DNA of 64,000 nucleotides from Lumbricus rubellus (lineage: Eukaryota; Annelida; Clitellata; Crassiclitellata; Lumbricidae). The DNA is taken from assembly GCA_945859605.1 (NCBI GenBank), contig OX243817.1, positions 20,898,718 through 20,962,717 of the forward strand, in the 5' to 3' direction. Under the pieces are notes generated by a model that did no database searches, was not told the origin of the DNA, and saw only the letters and a program-made list of their open reading frames with translations. Shown here piece by piece: positions 11,828 through 20,469 of this stretch (the stretch's first letter is position 1; each line of letters starts with the position of its first letter). The translations under genes and the position numbers were made by a program.

Positions 11828-13275
11828 CTCTCTCTATATATATATCATATATATATATCATATATATAGGGTGACACAAAAGTTCGTTCACCGTTTTCAA
11901 AATGCGTTATCTTAGTAACCGCTGCATATTTCTTTATAATATTTTGCCAGTGTATGCAGCAGCCAAATGAAAGATATTGGTACAAATTTGATTATGATCC
12001 GGTCCGTTTCCGCCATTTTTTATAAGAAAATGTAAAGACGACCAGTTTTTGCGGAAAAAACTGCGTTCGTCAAATTTACACAGTACAGAAAATGTGTATA
12101 CGCCTAGCCTCGTATACAAGCGTGACAAGACACTGGTGTGACCTACATAGGACATACACAGACGTAGGCTATTAGCGCACAGTGTCTCCTTTCTGCTTAA
12201 TGACAGCACTGACTCTATCCGGCATGATTGGAAGTGTCCCAACAGCTATCGATCTCCACGCTCGTTGGATCGAGGCGACGTTTGAGCTGCATGATCAACG
12301 TTCTTTGGCTCAGAATCTTTATAAACGCTGAGAGATAAAATCCTGCACAAGTTCTCAATAGGAGGGAGTTCCGGAGAGTTGGGTGGCCAATACTTCGGCT
12401 TTATGTGTGACGGATGGTTGTCGTCTAGTTACTTTATGGTCACAGCTTATGTATGACAGCGTGCGCCGTCCTGCTCAACCAACAACTTTCGTTGCATGAC
12501 ACTGCCGTTGTCATTTTCTCCCTCGAACGCTCGCTTCACAATCTGCTCGAGAATGTTGGTAATGTACGTAGTACTGCGAGTTCAGTCTGGTACCATTTGG
12601 TACAAATTGAAGTCTAGTGAGACCCCTGGCAGTCATCCCATGATCCCACCCCAAACCATCACCGACGGACTAAACTTCATCTGTGGAGCAGGCGGAACGT
12701 ACTCTTCCTATGCCGGAAAGAGTCAGTGCTGTCATTAAGCAGAAAGGAGACACTGTGCGCTAATAGCCTACGTCTGTGTATGTCCTGTGTAGGTCACACC
12801 AGTGTCTTGTCACGCTTGTATACGAGGCTAGGCGTATACACATTTTCTGTACTGTGTAAATTTGACGAACGCAGTTTTTTCCGCAAAAACTAGTCGTCTT
12901 TACATTTTCTTATAAAAAATGGCGGAAACGGACCGGATCATAATCAAATTTGTACCAATATCTTTCATTTGGCTGCTGCATACACTGACAAAATATTATA
13001 AAGAAATATGCAGCGGTTACTGAGATAACGCGTTTTGAAAACGGTGAACGAACTTTTGTGTCACCCTATATAACTGCATGGTCTATATATACCATGCAGT
13101 TATATATATCTGAAATCGAACGACATTGATTTATATAGCGCTTTATTCAAGACTGCATATAATTTATTATACCTTCAAGTGCTTGTGAATGGACGTCGTG
13201 TAAGACGTAGGCGACGGATGTGAAGCAGAGAATAGGGAAGACGACGATGAAACTGGAAAAGCAGATCGAACTCAT
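164..13275 (-). CDS. Secreted F5/8 type C (discoidin) domain protein, 5' part, three exons in window
   Basis: Spliced minus-strand gene assembled by eye from exons 13275-13173, 5140-4935 and 286-164. Phases agree: exon 1 ends one base into a codon, exon 2 supplies the other two bases, and exon 2 to exon 3 is phase 0. All junctions are AG/GT. The product starts with a hydrophobic signal peptide, followed by a discoidin domain with the family landmarks: a first Cys in ECDQSEPLGM, the ITASSSY strand, the EWLQVDLG core motif, and VTGVMTQGRG followed by WVTSF. Discoidin domains bind carbohydrate, phospholipid or collagen-like ligands outside the cell. The domain is incomplete, because its last strands and closing Cys should lie left of position 1. 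Introns are long (about 8.0 and 4.6 kb) and full of mobile elements. The family call is firm. Other domains and the biological role are unknown. Confidence 0.88.
1520..1835. repeat. Purine-rich (GGA/GAA/AAG) tract
   Basis: A nearly pure purine run on the plus strand with imperfect GGA and GAA units. It creates long false frames in several phases (Glu/Lys/Arg on plus, Ser/Leu/Phe on minus). Lies in intron 2 of the discoidin gene. Confidence 0.85.
4468..4868. repeat. GACAGA/GAGACA microsatellite tract
   Basis: Imperfect hexamer/tetramer tract of GACAGA, GAGACA and ACAGAC units, interrupted near 4790-4820. Lies in intron 2, just downstream of the exon 2 donor of the F5/8C gene on the minus strand. 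Confidence 0.9.
4899..4927. repeat. CAG/CTG trinucleotide repeat beside the exon 2 splice donor
   Basis: About nine CAG-type units with one CAA interruption on the plus strand. On the coding minus strand this reads (CTG)n and begins 8 bases inside the intron, right after the GTAAG donor of exon 2. The plus-strand polyglutamine reading is not supported as protein. Confidence 0.9.
4935..5140 (-). CDS. F5/8C gene, exon 2 (start of discoidin domain)
   Basis: 206 bases: two bases completing a split Glu codon, then 68 codons. The acceptor is GGTTGCAG and the donor is AAG/GTAAGA, close to consensus. It encodes the first Cys, then EPLGM, GEIQDWQITASSSYP, YARLFQPNG, SWCAKF and PSEWLQVDLG, which is diagnostic of the N-terminal half of F5/8 type C domains. 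No stop codons occur in frame. Confidence 0.95.
5318..5612. repeat. GACA/GAGAGACA microsatellite tract
   Basis: Consecutive GACA units, then GAGAGACA and GGCAGA variants. Translates to Ser/Leu/Cys-rich or Asp/Arg-rich false frames. Confidence 0.9.
5613..7008. other. Intronic sequence without recognisable features
   Basis: Mostly unique AT-rich DNA with a short (CTC)n patch near 6010-6040 and a triplicated TTTATTCTGG near 6390-6420. Short open frames here (for example 6593-6802) match no family I recognise. Confidence 0.5.
7009..8163. mobile_element. TA-flanked element with ~400-bp terminal inverted repeats, no transposase
   Basis: The ends are perfect inverses: CAGGGTGCGCCAAAAAAGTA on the left and the reverse complement ending in GGCGCACCCTG on the right, each flanked by TA, the Tc1/mariner target duplication. 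The similarity continues inward for several hundred bases. Each arm contains two tandem copies of a ~190-bp unit that carries 'CCACCGTTTTTGACG' and 'ATATCTTGGCCAAA' blocks. The centre has no open frame resembling a transposase, so this is a non-autonomous foldback-type member. Partial relatives occur at 16907-17010 and 36940-37245. Confidence 0.85.
8211..8458. repeat. 17-bp minisatellite
   Basis: About fourteen tandem copies of a 17-base unit of the type TGGCACCTTATGCATGA, with a few substitutions (CATCA for CATGA) towards the right end. One unit is shortened near 8325. Confidence 0.93.
8525..8940. repeat. AAAAAACG-rich degenerate repeat
   Basis: Repeated AAAAAACGAT and AAAAACGG motifs, including self-complementary AAACGACGTTT centres near 8565 and 8890, separated by unique AT-rich sequence. 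Origin not recognised. Confidence 0.6.
9058..9110. repeat. (ACAG)n microsatellite
   Basis: Short ACAG run with ACAA and ACGG variants, followed by a TA-rich stretch at 9230-9355 that abuts the next mariner relic. Confidence 0.85.
9356..10566 (-). mobile_element. Tc1/mariner element with decayed transposase
   Basis: The termini CACCGTGGTTCAAAAAAAAG and their inverse are flanked by TA inside TA-rich DNA. Terminal inverted repeats extend roughly 200-350 bp. The interior on the minus strand encodes transposase relics at 10146-9698. A second copy of the same family, with a larger internal deletion, lies at 62508-63519. Confidence 0.9.
9698..10146 (-). pseudogene. Tc1/mariner (IS630-like) transposase remnant
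   Basis: The minus frame 10146-9880 contains FIDTGVKLTRAYYRDVLLSQ, then LVPEDSFVFQQNR, and further on EQPRFE where intact relatives have the PPNSPDLNP block. A second frame (about 9870-9698) contains TIHDINDLKQRLLEVWDGLD and ends at a stop just inside the inverted repeat. Together these follow the C-terminal half of mariner transposases. The first half is missing, the two parts are in different frames and the QQDxAPAH block is degraded, so it is inactive. Confidence 0.85.
10570..11745. other. Intronic sequence without recognisable features
   Basis: Unique AT-rich sequence. Short frames such as 10751-10963 resemble no known family. Confidence 0.5.
11751..11836. repeat. (TC)n microsatellite
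   Basis: Nearly perfect TC run followed by TATATA. It abuts the left end of the mariner element at 11869. Confidence 0.95.
11869..13066 (-). mobile_element. Tc1/mariner element with ~357-bp terminal inverted repeats made of the transposase 3' end
   Basis: Starts GGGTGACACAAAAGTTCG and ends with its inverse, flanked by TA. The arms 11869-12225 and 12711-13066 are almost perfect inverted copies. Each arm contains the last 17 or so codons of a transposase (VSAVIKQKGDTVR and a stop) followed by what would be its 3' flank, so the coding end appears twice in opposite orientation. The middle carries the rest of a decayed transposase on the minus strand. Confidence 0.92.
12180..12745 (-). pseudogene. 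Tc1-like transposase remnant
   Basis: Minus-strand translation gives SVMQRKLLVEQDGARCHT, then in-frame stops, then HIKPKYWPPNSPELPPIENL and SVYKDSEPK, ending VSAVIKQKGDTVR with a stop. QDGARCH and PPNSPEL are the second and third catalytic blocks of Tc1/mariner transposases. Internal stops and the missing N-terminal half make it a pseudogene. Confidence 0.88.
13067..13106. repeat. Perfect 16-bp-arm palindrome next to the mariner end
   Basis: Arm TATATAACTGCATGGT is matched by its exact reverse complement after an 8-base spacer, immediately outside the right end of the 11869-13066 element. Confidence 0.9.
13173..13275 (-). CDS. F5/8C gene, exon 1 (signal peptide)
   Basis: The acceptor TTTGTATTTCAG is followed directly by ATG, so a non-coding 5' exon should lie upstream (to the right). 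The 103 bases encode 34 residues plus one base. They begin MSSICFSS, continue through a hydrophobic core (FIVVFPILCF) to a plausible cleavage site near SVA-YV, and end HSQALE before the donor GTATAA. The single leftover base matches the two-base start of exon 2. The link to exon 2 is inferred from phase, strand and the need for a signal peptide. Confidence 0.75.
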
Positions 13276-13341
13276 CTGAAATACAAAACCATAAACAATG
13301 AAACCATATATAATCTGTTGCATGCGCATGGAAAGATAGGC

Positions 13342-13699
13342 TACAGCAATTTTCGAAGAGGGGGGGCAACATTTTCGGTCTTGGAGCACGGAAAAATGTC
13401 GTCTTTGGTCGCTGAAAAAAATCTGATGACCTTTTTTAGTCCTTCGGCCAAAATTTCACACAAAAACAGACAATTTTCCCCGCCAAAAAAGTTGATGGTC
13501 TTTTTAAAGTCATCACACGGTACTTTTTCCCTGTTACACTTTGTCGCCTTTTCTATTCACCCTCTCCAAACCCTCGTGGCTAAGGGCCTGCCGAACTGAT
13601 GGGGGGGGAACGTCCACTTTCCACGCCATAATGGCTGGTAAAATTTTTTTAAACATTATAAATGGGGGCATGGCCGGATTGCCACCCAGGATACGCCCC
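13342..13699. mobile_element. hAT-type MITE, left end damaged
   Basis: The interior shares blocks with the other short elements here (ACATTTTCGG, AAAAATCTGATGACC, AAAAAGTTGATGG). The right end reads GGATACGCCCCTG, the inverse of the CAGGGGCGGATACAG end seen at 17034. The left end begins within ACAGCAATTTTCGAA, so the tip is missing and no target duplication is visible. Confidence 0.6.
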
Positions 13700-14355
13700 T
13701 GTCCCTGCGCATTGGGTTTCCACAGTTTAATAGATTTAACATTAAGACCATTGTGTTCTGTGTCCAAAGAATAGGCTATGATCTCGAAGAAGAACAATGT
13801 CATAATTTTATGGTAGACCACAGCTGGAAACGTCGGATACGAACCAACAGCAGCGGCATGTGGTATATGAAGCAGGGTTGAACCGAACATTCGATACGTA
13901 TTCGCTTCGGGACCGAAAAACGGGCCAGATAGCTATTCGGTATTCGGTTGAGTATAGCAGTGGTCGAACCGAATACGAATAGTGGTTGGTTTTCTAGAAG
14001 GCTAAAGCAGCATACTGTAACTATGGAAGCGGCAGCGGCGCAAAGCAAGGAAGCAATGCGTTGAACATAGCAAGACATGATAACCCAGGACTAGAGCACT
14101 ATTCGCGACGTGAGATCTGTCGTATCGACGGCTCAGTCCATCAATATAATGGATAACATGGCCCTGCAGTATATAGCCTATACACTCTGCATCATCGCGC
14201 ATCGGTCGCTCAGTCGCTATCTGTAGGCTACACTCCCCACAGATTAGAGTCTATAATAATCTACAAATTCTACATCCCGCCGTTGTCTGCTTAAGTAGAC
14301 ATTGTACTTCGAGGAGTACAGTGGCTCTCGTGCTTTCGCAAGGCACGGTGTCCTC

Positions 14356-14405
14356 CACTCACCCCACCCCACCCCACCCCACTCCACCCCCTCCACCCCC
14401 CCCAC
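14356..14405. repeat. (CCCCA)n short repeat
   Basis: C-rich run of CACCC/CCCCA units. The false frames around it on both strands are not supported. Confidence 0.85.
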
Positions 14406-14834
14406 CTGCCGATGGAATCTGCAACTATTGCTGTCTGGCTGCTGTTCGCTTTATTAGCACTGCAGCACTGCATCTTCTTCTTTCTATTTCTATCGGTCAT
14501 TCATTCATTGATGGCAGTATAACTCTTGACGGTCTTTTCCTATTCAGTTTACGACCATCTATCACGCCACTCTTAAACACGATGACTGAAATATAACAGA
14601 CACTATATTCTTCCCCCTTCTTCTTCTTCTTCTTCTGGCGATACATTTAGCCGTCTTCATCCATCGTGCATGAAGACAATTGCAAGGTTTGTGTCTTCCT
14701 TCTCCACGACTCTTTCTCGAAAAATCACAGATCAACTTCGCTGTCAAGCCCAGTAATTTGGGGTTTGATTCGCTTGAGGTCAATTAAGGTCACCGGTGAT
14801 GCCAGGAGCTGATAGCTGCACATATATGTCAATG

Positions 14835-14988
14835 CAGTGGCGTAGCCAGGAATTTCTTACGGGGGGAGGTCTATGGCCGGATACGTGTTTTTTCTTCTTA
14901 TATAATTGGACAAATAACCTTTAAAAACGGGTTTTTCCTAAGCCAATGGGGGTTTTCATCCCCCAAACCTCCCTTGGCTACGCCACTG
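14835..14988. mobile_element. hAT-type MITE (154 bp) with 8-bp target duplication
   Basis: Terminal inverted repeats CAGTGGCGTAGCCA and TGGCTACGCCACTG are perfect. Both sides carry TGTCAATG (14827-14834 and 14989-14996), an 8-bp duplication as expected for hAT transposition. Confidence 0.95.
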
Positions 14989-15216
14989 TGTCAATGTATC
15001 TACCCATTCTACTGTCTAAAATGTATGACCTAGTAGTTTTTCAGTCGTTGAAATTGCCTGGCCAGTGGTGATCTGGATCTTGTTCTCTCCCCCCCCCCGT
15101 TTATTTCAAAAGCAGCCATGAATATAATATTATTATAGGACGGCAGATTCCAAGATCAGACAATCAAACGAGGAAAACATTTGCAGCTAGAATATAAGCC
15201 GTTTCACCATTTCGTG

Positions 15217-15270
15217 TGCGCATGCGCAGTGGGTCACTACAATAGAGACCCGACATGGATTATATAAAAA
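15217..15270 (+). promoter_or_regulatory. Promoter-like segment: NRF-1-type palindrome and TATA box
   Basis: TGCGCATGCGCA at 15217-15228 matches the NRF-1 consensus palindrome. TATATAAAAA at 15261-15270 is a good TATA box, followed by a GC-rich patch (GTAGCGCGCGAG) about 25-30 bases downstream, where transcription would start. The short THAP-like ORF begins at 15352. This is a sequence-motif call only. Confidence 0.4.
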
Positions 15271-15351
15271 CCTTGTAAACCCGTAGCGCGCGAGTCTTTG
15301 AGTTTGCGAACCACTGACAGCTAAAATCAATCGGAATTTTATTGTTTTGCA

Positions 15352-15480
15352 ATGCCAGCTCGTTGTGCAGTTTTATGTTGCAGCAACAATGTCTACCAAC
15401 TAAAGCGGTCATTCAACTTGGTTTTCAATGTTCAACTTGGTTTCGCCGGCTGCCTATGCGACCCGCCGTTTAGACTTTAA
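15352..15480 (+). CDS. Short ORF with THAP-like N-terminus (fragment or decayed)
   Basis: 42 codons starting MPARCAVLCCSNN, which resembles the start of THAP zinc fingers (MPxxCxxxxCSN), DNA-binding domains found in P-element transposases and transcription factors. The rest of the domain (the later Cys-x2-His and the AVPTIF box) is not seen before the stop. It could be a decayed THAP or P-element 5' end, or a first exon whose donor I cannot identify. The promoter-like segment just upstream fits a transcribed origin. Confidence 0.35.
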   Translation: MPARCAVLCCSNNVYQLKRSFNLVFNVQLGFAGCLCDPPFRL

Positions 15481-16289
15481 TTTGCCATGTTTGATACAAC
15501 AAGAACGACACTTCCGTTTCCTGTAGCAGTGTAGAATTAGGTCACTGAGATGTTGAACCCGCTTATTGTCCGCATACTAATTAGTTTGTTAAGTCCTGCT
15601 ATTTTTTGATTAATGTGTTTTATATTGCGATGCTTGTTCACCAGAATCCTGTTTGGCAGCTGTTTATGTTCAATAATACACTTACTTACTTACTAATGTC
15701 ACTAAGTGCCTCGGGAGCTTAGCGCTGCGTATACGTCTATAGGCAGACTGTCACCGTTCACATGCAGCTGCCTCGAAACCGCAAACGTTGGAAGCGCGGG
15801 TGGATCATAGTTTCCAGAAATGATTGTGTCAACCAGACATTATTCTTCAGAGGACACAGAGTGCAGTTCATGTTCACACCTCGTATGATGTTGCCACAAT
15901 CACAATAGCCCGGATGTATAGATATAGGTGATGACAGAATAACATTTCTGAAGCTACATGTATAATAGATCTAAGGGTGTTACAATAAGTTCGACGTAAA
16001 CAATAACATTTCTGAAGCTATAATAGATCTAAGGGTGTTACAATAAATCCGACGTAAACAATTATTGCCTGTCTTAAGACGTGAACCCAAAGAGTTGTGA
16101 GGACCACGACCCATGCAGGGTCACGAAGGGCGAAATGAGGTCACGAGGTCAATTGAAATTCCTAACGTCTTTGATTGTCGACGTAAAATGAAGAATTTTG
16201 ATAGAAGACATTTTTCCCTGCGTAACCGCCTCCATTGATATATAATCCAGGGTTGTTTAGGCTATAATACGTGTCTTCGTATACTTCTG
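15481..16289. other. Non-coding stretch with a local tandem duplication
   Basis: A segment of about 60-66 bases with AACATTTCTGAAGCTA and GATCTAAGGGTGTTACAATAA is duplicated in tandem between about 15938 and 16062. Nothing else is recognised. Confidence 0.7.
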
Positions 16290-16440
16290 TCTCTCCCTCT
16301 GTCTCTCCCTCTGTCTCTCCCTCTGTCTCTCCCTCTGTCTCTCCCTCTGTCTCTCCCTCTGTCTCTCCCTCTGTCTTTCCCTCTGTCTCTCCTTCTGTCT
16401 CTCCCTCTGGGTGTCTCTCTATCTCTCCCTCTGTCTCTCA
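16290..16440. repeat. 12-bp (CTCTGTCTCTCC)n minisatellite
   Basis: About twelve copies of CTCTGTCTCTCC with rare substitutions. It translates to a repetitive Ser/Pro/Val frame that is not supported as a gene. Confidence 0.93.
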
Positions 16441-16906
16441 CTCTGGATGTCTGTGGGTCTCCCTCGTTTTCTTGTTGACTGTGCCTCTCGTGGGTATCTT
16501 AATGCATAATATAACAATGTATAATAATATAATTAAAGCAATATATGCTAAAAATGTATAGACCCGCACCTTCGTATGTGCACGAGTATTAAGAGTTTGA
16601 CTGTTTGAATGATACAAATTCTTGAAATCTTTCTCTTTGTATGACTCGAGCAAGAACATAATGTCCGCCAAAATTGAAGCATTCCGCTTTTAGAAATAAG
16701 AACCCGAACATTCCGCAATGTACATTATACATAGCTTACATTACACTGACTACAGTAACTGTAACAGGCAGTAATTAAAGATGGCGGCCAGTAAATAAAG
16801 ATGGCGGCGTGGGCCGCATCGAGTTCAACAGGTTCAGGTCACAGGTCGAAAGGTCATGTATAGATATCGATGGAACGTAAAGGGAAAGGATATGATGGGA
16901 AGAATA

Positions 16907-17010
16907 CAGGGTGGGCCAAAAATACCCCTAAGGCTTTTTGCGAATATCTTGGCAAGAGAATAAAAAATGAAATTTTACGGCTTTGAGACAATTCATATTT
17001 ACACATGATG
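16907..17010. mobile_element. Partial copy of the 7009-8163 element family
   Basis: Begins CAGGGTGGGCCAAAAATACCC, followed by ATATCTTGGC, GAAATTTTAC and ACAATTCATATTTACACATGATGG, matching the left arm of the 7009-8163 element in order. No right end is present. Confidence 0.7.
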
Positions 17011-17033
17011 GTCAATAATAGAGAATGGGTCTG

Positions 17034-17190
17034 CAGGGGCGGATACAGAAATTTTCGAAAGGGGGAGGGCAAAATTTTCGGTGATCTTCGCCAAAAAAAA
17101 TCTGATGACCTTTTTCTAATTTCTTATTAGATGTCTGTACGCCAAAGTGCAATAATAAAAATTATGGGCCCAGGCCCCAGGGCCTATACT
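17034..17190. mobile_element. hAT-type MITE fragment
   Basis: Left end CAGGGGCGGATACAG, then AAATTTTCGAAAGGGG and AAAAATCTGATGACC as in the 13342 copy. The right end is not clearly present. Confidence 0.55.
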
Positions 17191-17199
17191 TAGCCTACT

Positions 17200-19040
17200 T
17201 ATATACATTTAAACTCGTATAGAACTAACAGAATAAATATGGACTGAGCAGAAGCAGCTTCCAAAGCTTCTTGCAAGGAACGGACAACGAATTGAACCCC
17301 AGATTGAACCTACAGCTTTGAGACAATTCATATTATATACTTATTCAAACTATAACGCACTAATCACTAGACTTCTTCGCACTTTAAAGGTGTACTTAGC
17401 GATTATGTATTAAGCGCTGCTTTGACGATATACCATGCATGCAATTCTGGTTGTACAGGTCGCAGCTATACAGGCGTCGCATGCAGGCGGATACATTCGT
17501 TGATTGTGATGCGAATAGAAAACAGATTCCATCTGTCTTTCAGAATGTATAAAACATCTTCACCAAGAGCATTTATACATAAGTGTCTAACGCTAACAAG
17601 TGTCATTAATTTGCCGATGTAGTCTACTCTTTCTATAGAACGAGGCAAAGTTATAAGCTCACGAGGAGCGTTGCCAGCCATGCTTCAACAACCCATAAGA
17701 ATAATATATAGTCGAGCTATATACATGGAGTGTAACAGTAAGAATGGATTCCGATTTCAAGGGGCGCGTTTTACAATGGAATAATTAAGAGTAAACTATG
17801 AGAGCCTGGAACCAACCGGTGAGTGGTAAGATGGACCGATGATAATGGCAGAGCTCTTGTGGTAAAACGGTGATGCTGCTTCAACGCATGGAATAACATT
17901 TCTCAAGAAGCAACTTATCAATCCACACCCACTTGCATTCGATTCTAAGTGCATGGACGTTCACTTCAAATTCACTCCAAACTAAAAGCCCACTTTCCGA
18001 TCAGAACTGCATTGAGCTGTTCAATCTTCCTTAGTATTAGTCAGTATAACATTAATGATGCTATAGTATTGGTCCTCCCCTACTATTACACAATCATTGG
18101 AATAGCCATTATAACCAGAATAGCCACCTAACAGCCAAAGGTCTTTTGGGTTCAGCCTCTGCCTTGTAGGTTATAATTATAGTTACTGAAAGTATTTAAG
18201 AGGCAGTGGCCTAACGAACATTTTGATAAGAATATCTTCCTATAATATCTATAATAATAGTTTTATAAATAATTTATAGTATTACCTATATATAATAGTT
18301 TTCTTTAAGGGCGACATATAAATGTTCCATATATGAATGAATAACTGGAAAGATCAAAGTAAACTTGAAAATTTCGATTGCGATTTCATGAATGATAATA
18401 TTCTATTAATGAATAAACGTGATGCACATAATCTTAATTTTTCTATTAATCATTAATGAAGTCACCAGCAACGTCACCGGAAAATTCAACCTACAGATAA
18501 AAATAAAACCAGGGAACCCATGGCGTTGAACATTTGCGGTAGAAAAGCAAATTAAGCTTATATACACGCAGTTATGTGAGAGCGGAACACCATTAATTGC
18601 AGAGATCGGGTAGGCTATGCTATCCGCTCAGAGACAGGGAGCCAATGGAGGACATTCCGCATGCATACACTGAGAAATCTGGTCGAACTTTAGGTAGGTA
18701 GCTATAGGGATGCGGCAAAATATAGAGACCTGTTACCTGTCCTGCAGTGCACACATAATATTTTATACAAGCATTATACGCAAGAAGGAGAACCACAGAT
18801 AACACATGCACGTGTCAGTATATTAAAAATATTGTTTTATCATTACGAAAATTATCGTCAGTATTACATAAGACGGAGACGCCATGCACGACAAAATGAC
18901 GGTGCTAATTTCTGGGAATTATACGACAACCTATCTACATGCACATTGCACTGCAGATGTGGGTCCATATCTTGTAAACACCACTGAAGAGTAAACGAAA
19001 GGGGATGTATAGGAGCAGCTGTCGAAACATCAACACAAAC
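17200..19040. other. Unassigned sequence
   Basis: No gene, RNA or mobile element recognised. 17422-17681 is open on both strands, but the translations match nothing I know. Confidence 0.4.
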
Positions 19041-19044
19041 GTAA

Positions 19045-19492
19045 GTAGGAGAAGAAGGAGGAAGAGAAGAAGAAGGAGAGGAGGAGCGTGGGGAGGAGCA
19101 GGAGGAATATAGGAGAGGAGGAGGAAGAAGAAGAGGATGAAGAGAAGTAGGAGAGGAGGAGGAGAAGAAGGAAGAAAAGGTGGAGTAGGAGAGGAGGAGG
19201 AGAAGGAAGAGGAAGGGAATGAGAAGAAGAGGAGGAGAAAGTGAAGTAGGAAGAGGAGGAGGAGAAGGAGGAGGAGGTGGAGGAGAGGAGGAGGAGCAAG
19301 AGGAGGAGGTGGTGAAGGAGAGGAGGAGGAGCAATAGGAGGAGGAGCTAGAGGAGGAGAAGGAGAGGAGGAGGAGGAGGAGGAAGAGGAGGGGAATGAGA
19401 AAGAGAGGAGGAGGAGGTGGAGAAGGAGAGGAGCAAGAGGAGGAGGAGGACGAAGAGGAGGAGAGGGGAAGAAGGGGAAGAGCAAGAGGACG
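19045..19492. repeat. Purine-rich (GGA/GAA)n tract, ~450 bp
   Basis: An uninterrupted purine-rich run on the plus strand, mostly AGG/AGA units, capable of forming triplex (H-)DNA. Produces long Ser/Pro/Leu frames on the minus strand that are not genes. Confidence 0.92.
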
Positions 19493-19617
19493 GCGACAGG
19501 TGCTTCCTATCAGATTTGGCGCGAAATCCGAGAAATGGAACGAACTCGCGGACTCATATGAACATCTGCTCTCGATCTATTTAACCATGTGCAGTGATTC
19601 ATCATAGAAATAATATG

Positions 19618-19700
19618 CACACACACACAGAGACACACACACATACAGAGGCACACATACAGAAAGACACACATACAGAGGCACACAGGCACACACGAAT
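19618..19700. repeat. (CA)n-rich imperfect repeat
   Basis: Runs of ACACAC mixed with ATACAGAGGC units. Confidence 0.8.
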
Positions 19701-19907
19701 GCATATATAGATGTGCCTTGAGTGCCATTTCGTAGTGTATAATCGATAATAATAATAATGATCGACATGCCTCTCTGGATAGATGGATGGATGGATAAAA
19801 GTCGATTTCCAGATGTGATGGAGTCGACCGTGGTGCCTCCTCAATGCAAGAGCTGCAGCCCTGGATCATCCTCATCAGATGCTGGCCAACTGACCCGAAC
19901 ACTGATG

Positions 19908-19947
19908 CAGCAGCAGCAGCAGCAGCAGCAGCATCAGCAGCAGCAGA
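19908..19947. repeat. CAG repeat
   Basis: About thirteen CAG units with one CAT interruption. The flanking frames are open but not recognisable, so no polyglutamine protein is called. Confidence 0.9.
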
Positions 19948-20097
19948 GGTCAATAAGGGCTTTTCTAATCTGTTTTCAGTCGTCGATATATGCTACACCA
20001 AAGATGCCGACTGCGGCGACTGGAATTACCTCATTACTCGTCGTTATTCCGGGCAGCAGTTATTATGTCACTAAATTCCTCATTGCTTGTGGGTCAC

Positions 20098-20168
20098 TGC
20101 AGTGGCCGATTGGTTCGAGCGTTCGTCTTGTAGCACAGAGAATACGGGTTCGAACCTCGATCCTCTGA
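20098..20168 (+). repeat. tRNA-like head (Pol III A and B box), probable SINE fragment
   Basis: GTGGCCGATTGGTT resembles an A box, and GGGTTCGAACC, about 35 bases on, is a perfect B box. The flanks do not close into an acceptor stem, so it is not called as a tRNA gene. Confidence 0.4.
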
Positions 20169-20289
20169 AGCGCTTCACTCCGATTAATACTTAACGGCAA
20201 CGACAATGACAACGACAACAACGACAACTCAACGATTGAAGAACATCGTCTCTAGATAGTGATGCTTAGTAGATGGGTAATAATGTCAA

Positions 20290-20393
20290 TGATAATGATG
20301 ATGATGACGACAATAATAATAATGATAGTTGTAGTAGTAATAGTGGTGGTGGAGGTGGTGGTGTTGTTGTTGTTGGTGGTAGTAGTAGTCGTC

Positions 20394-20443
<50 letters not shown>

Positions 20444-20460
20444 TTTATTAATAATAATAA
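20290..20460. repeat. Compound (GAT)/(GGT)/(AAT)n microsatellite
   Basis: Successive blocks of GATGAT, GTAGTA, GGTGGT and a pure TAA/AAT run at 20396-20455. Confidence 0.93.
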
Positions 20461-20469
20461 TTACAGGGC

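Larger units (their letters stand above)
5141..13172 (-). other. Intron 1 of the F5/8C gene
   Basis: About 8.0 kb between the signal-peptide exon and the first domain exon. It holds a GACA tract, a large inverted-repeat element (7009-8163), a 17-bp minisatellite, two Tc1/mariner relics (9356-10566 and 11869-13066) and a (TC)n run. 5620-7008 and 10570-11745 show no gene that I can support. Confidence 0.65.
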
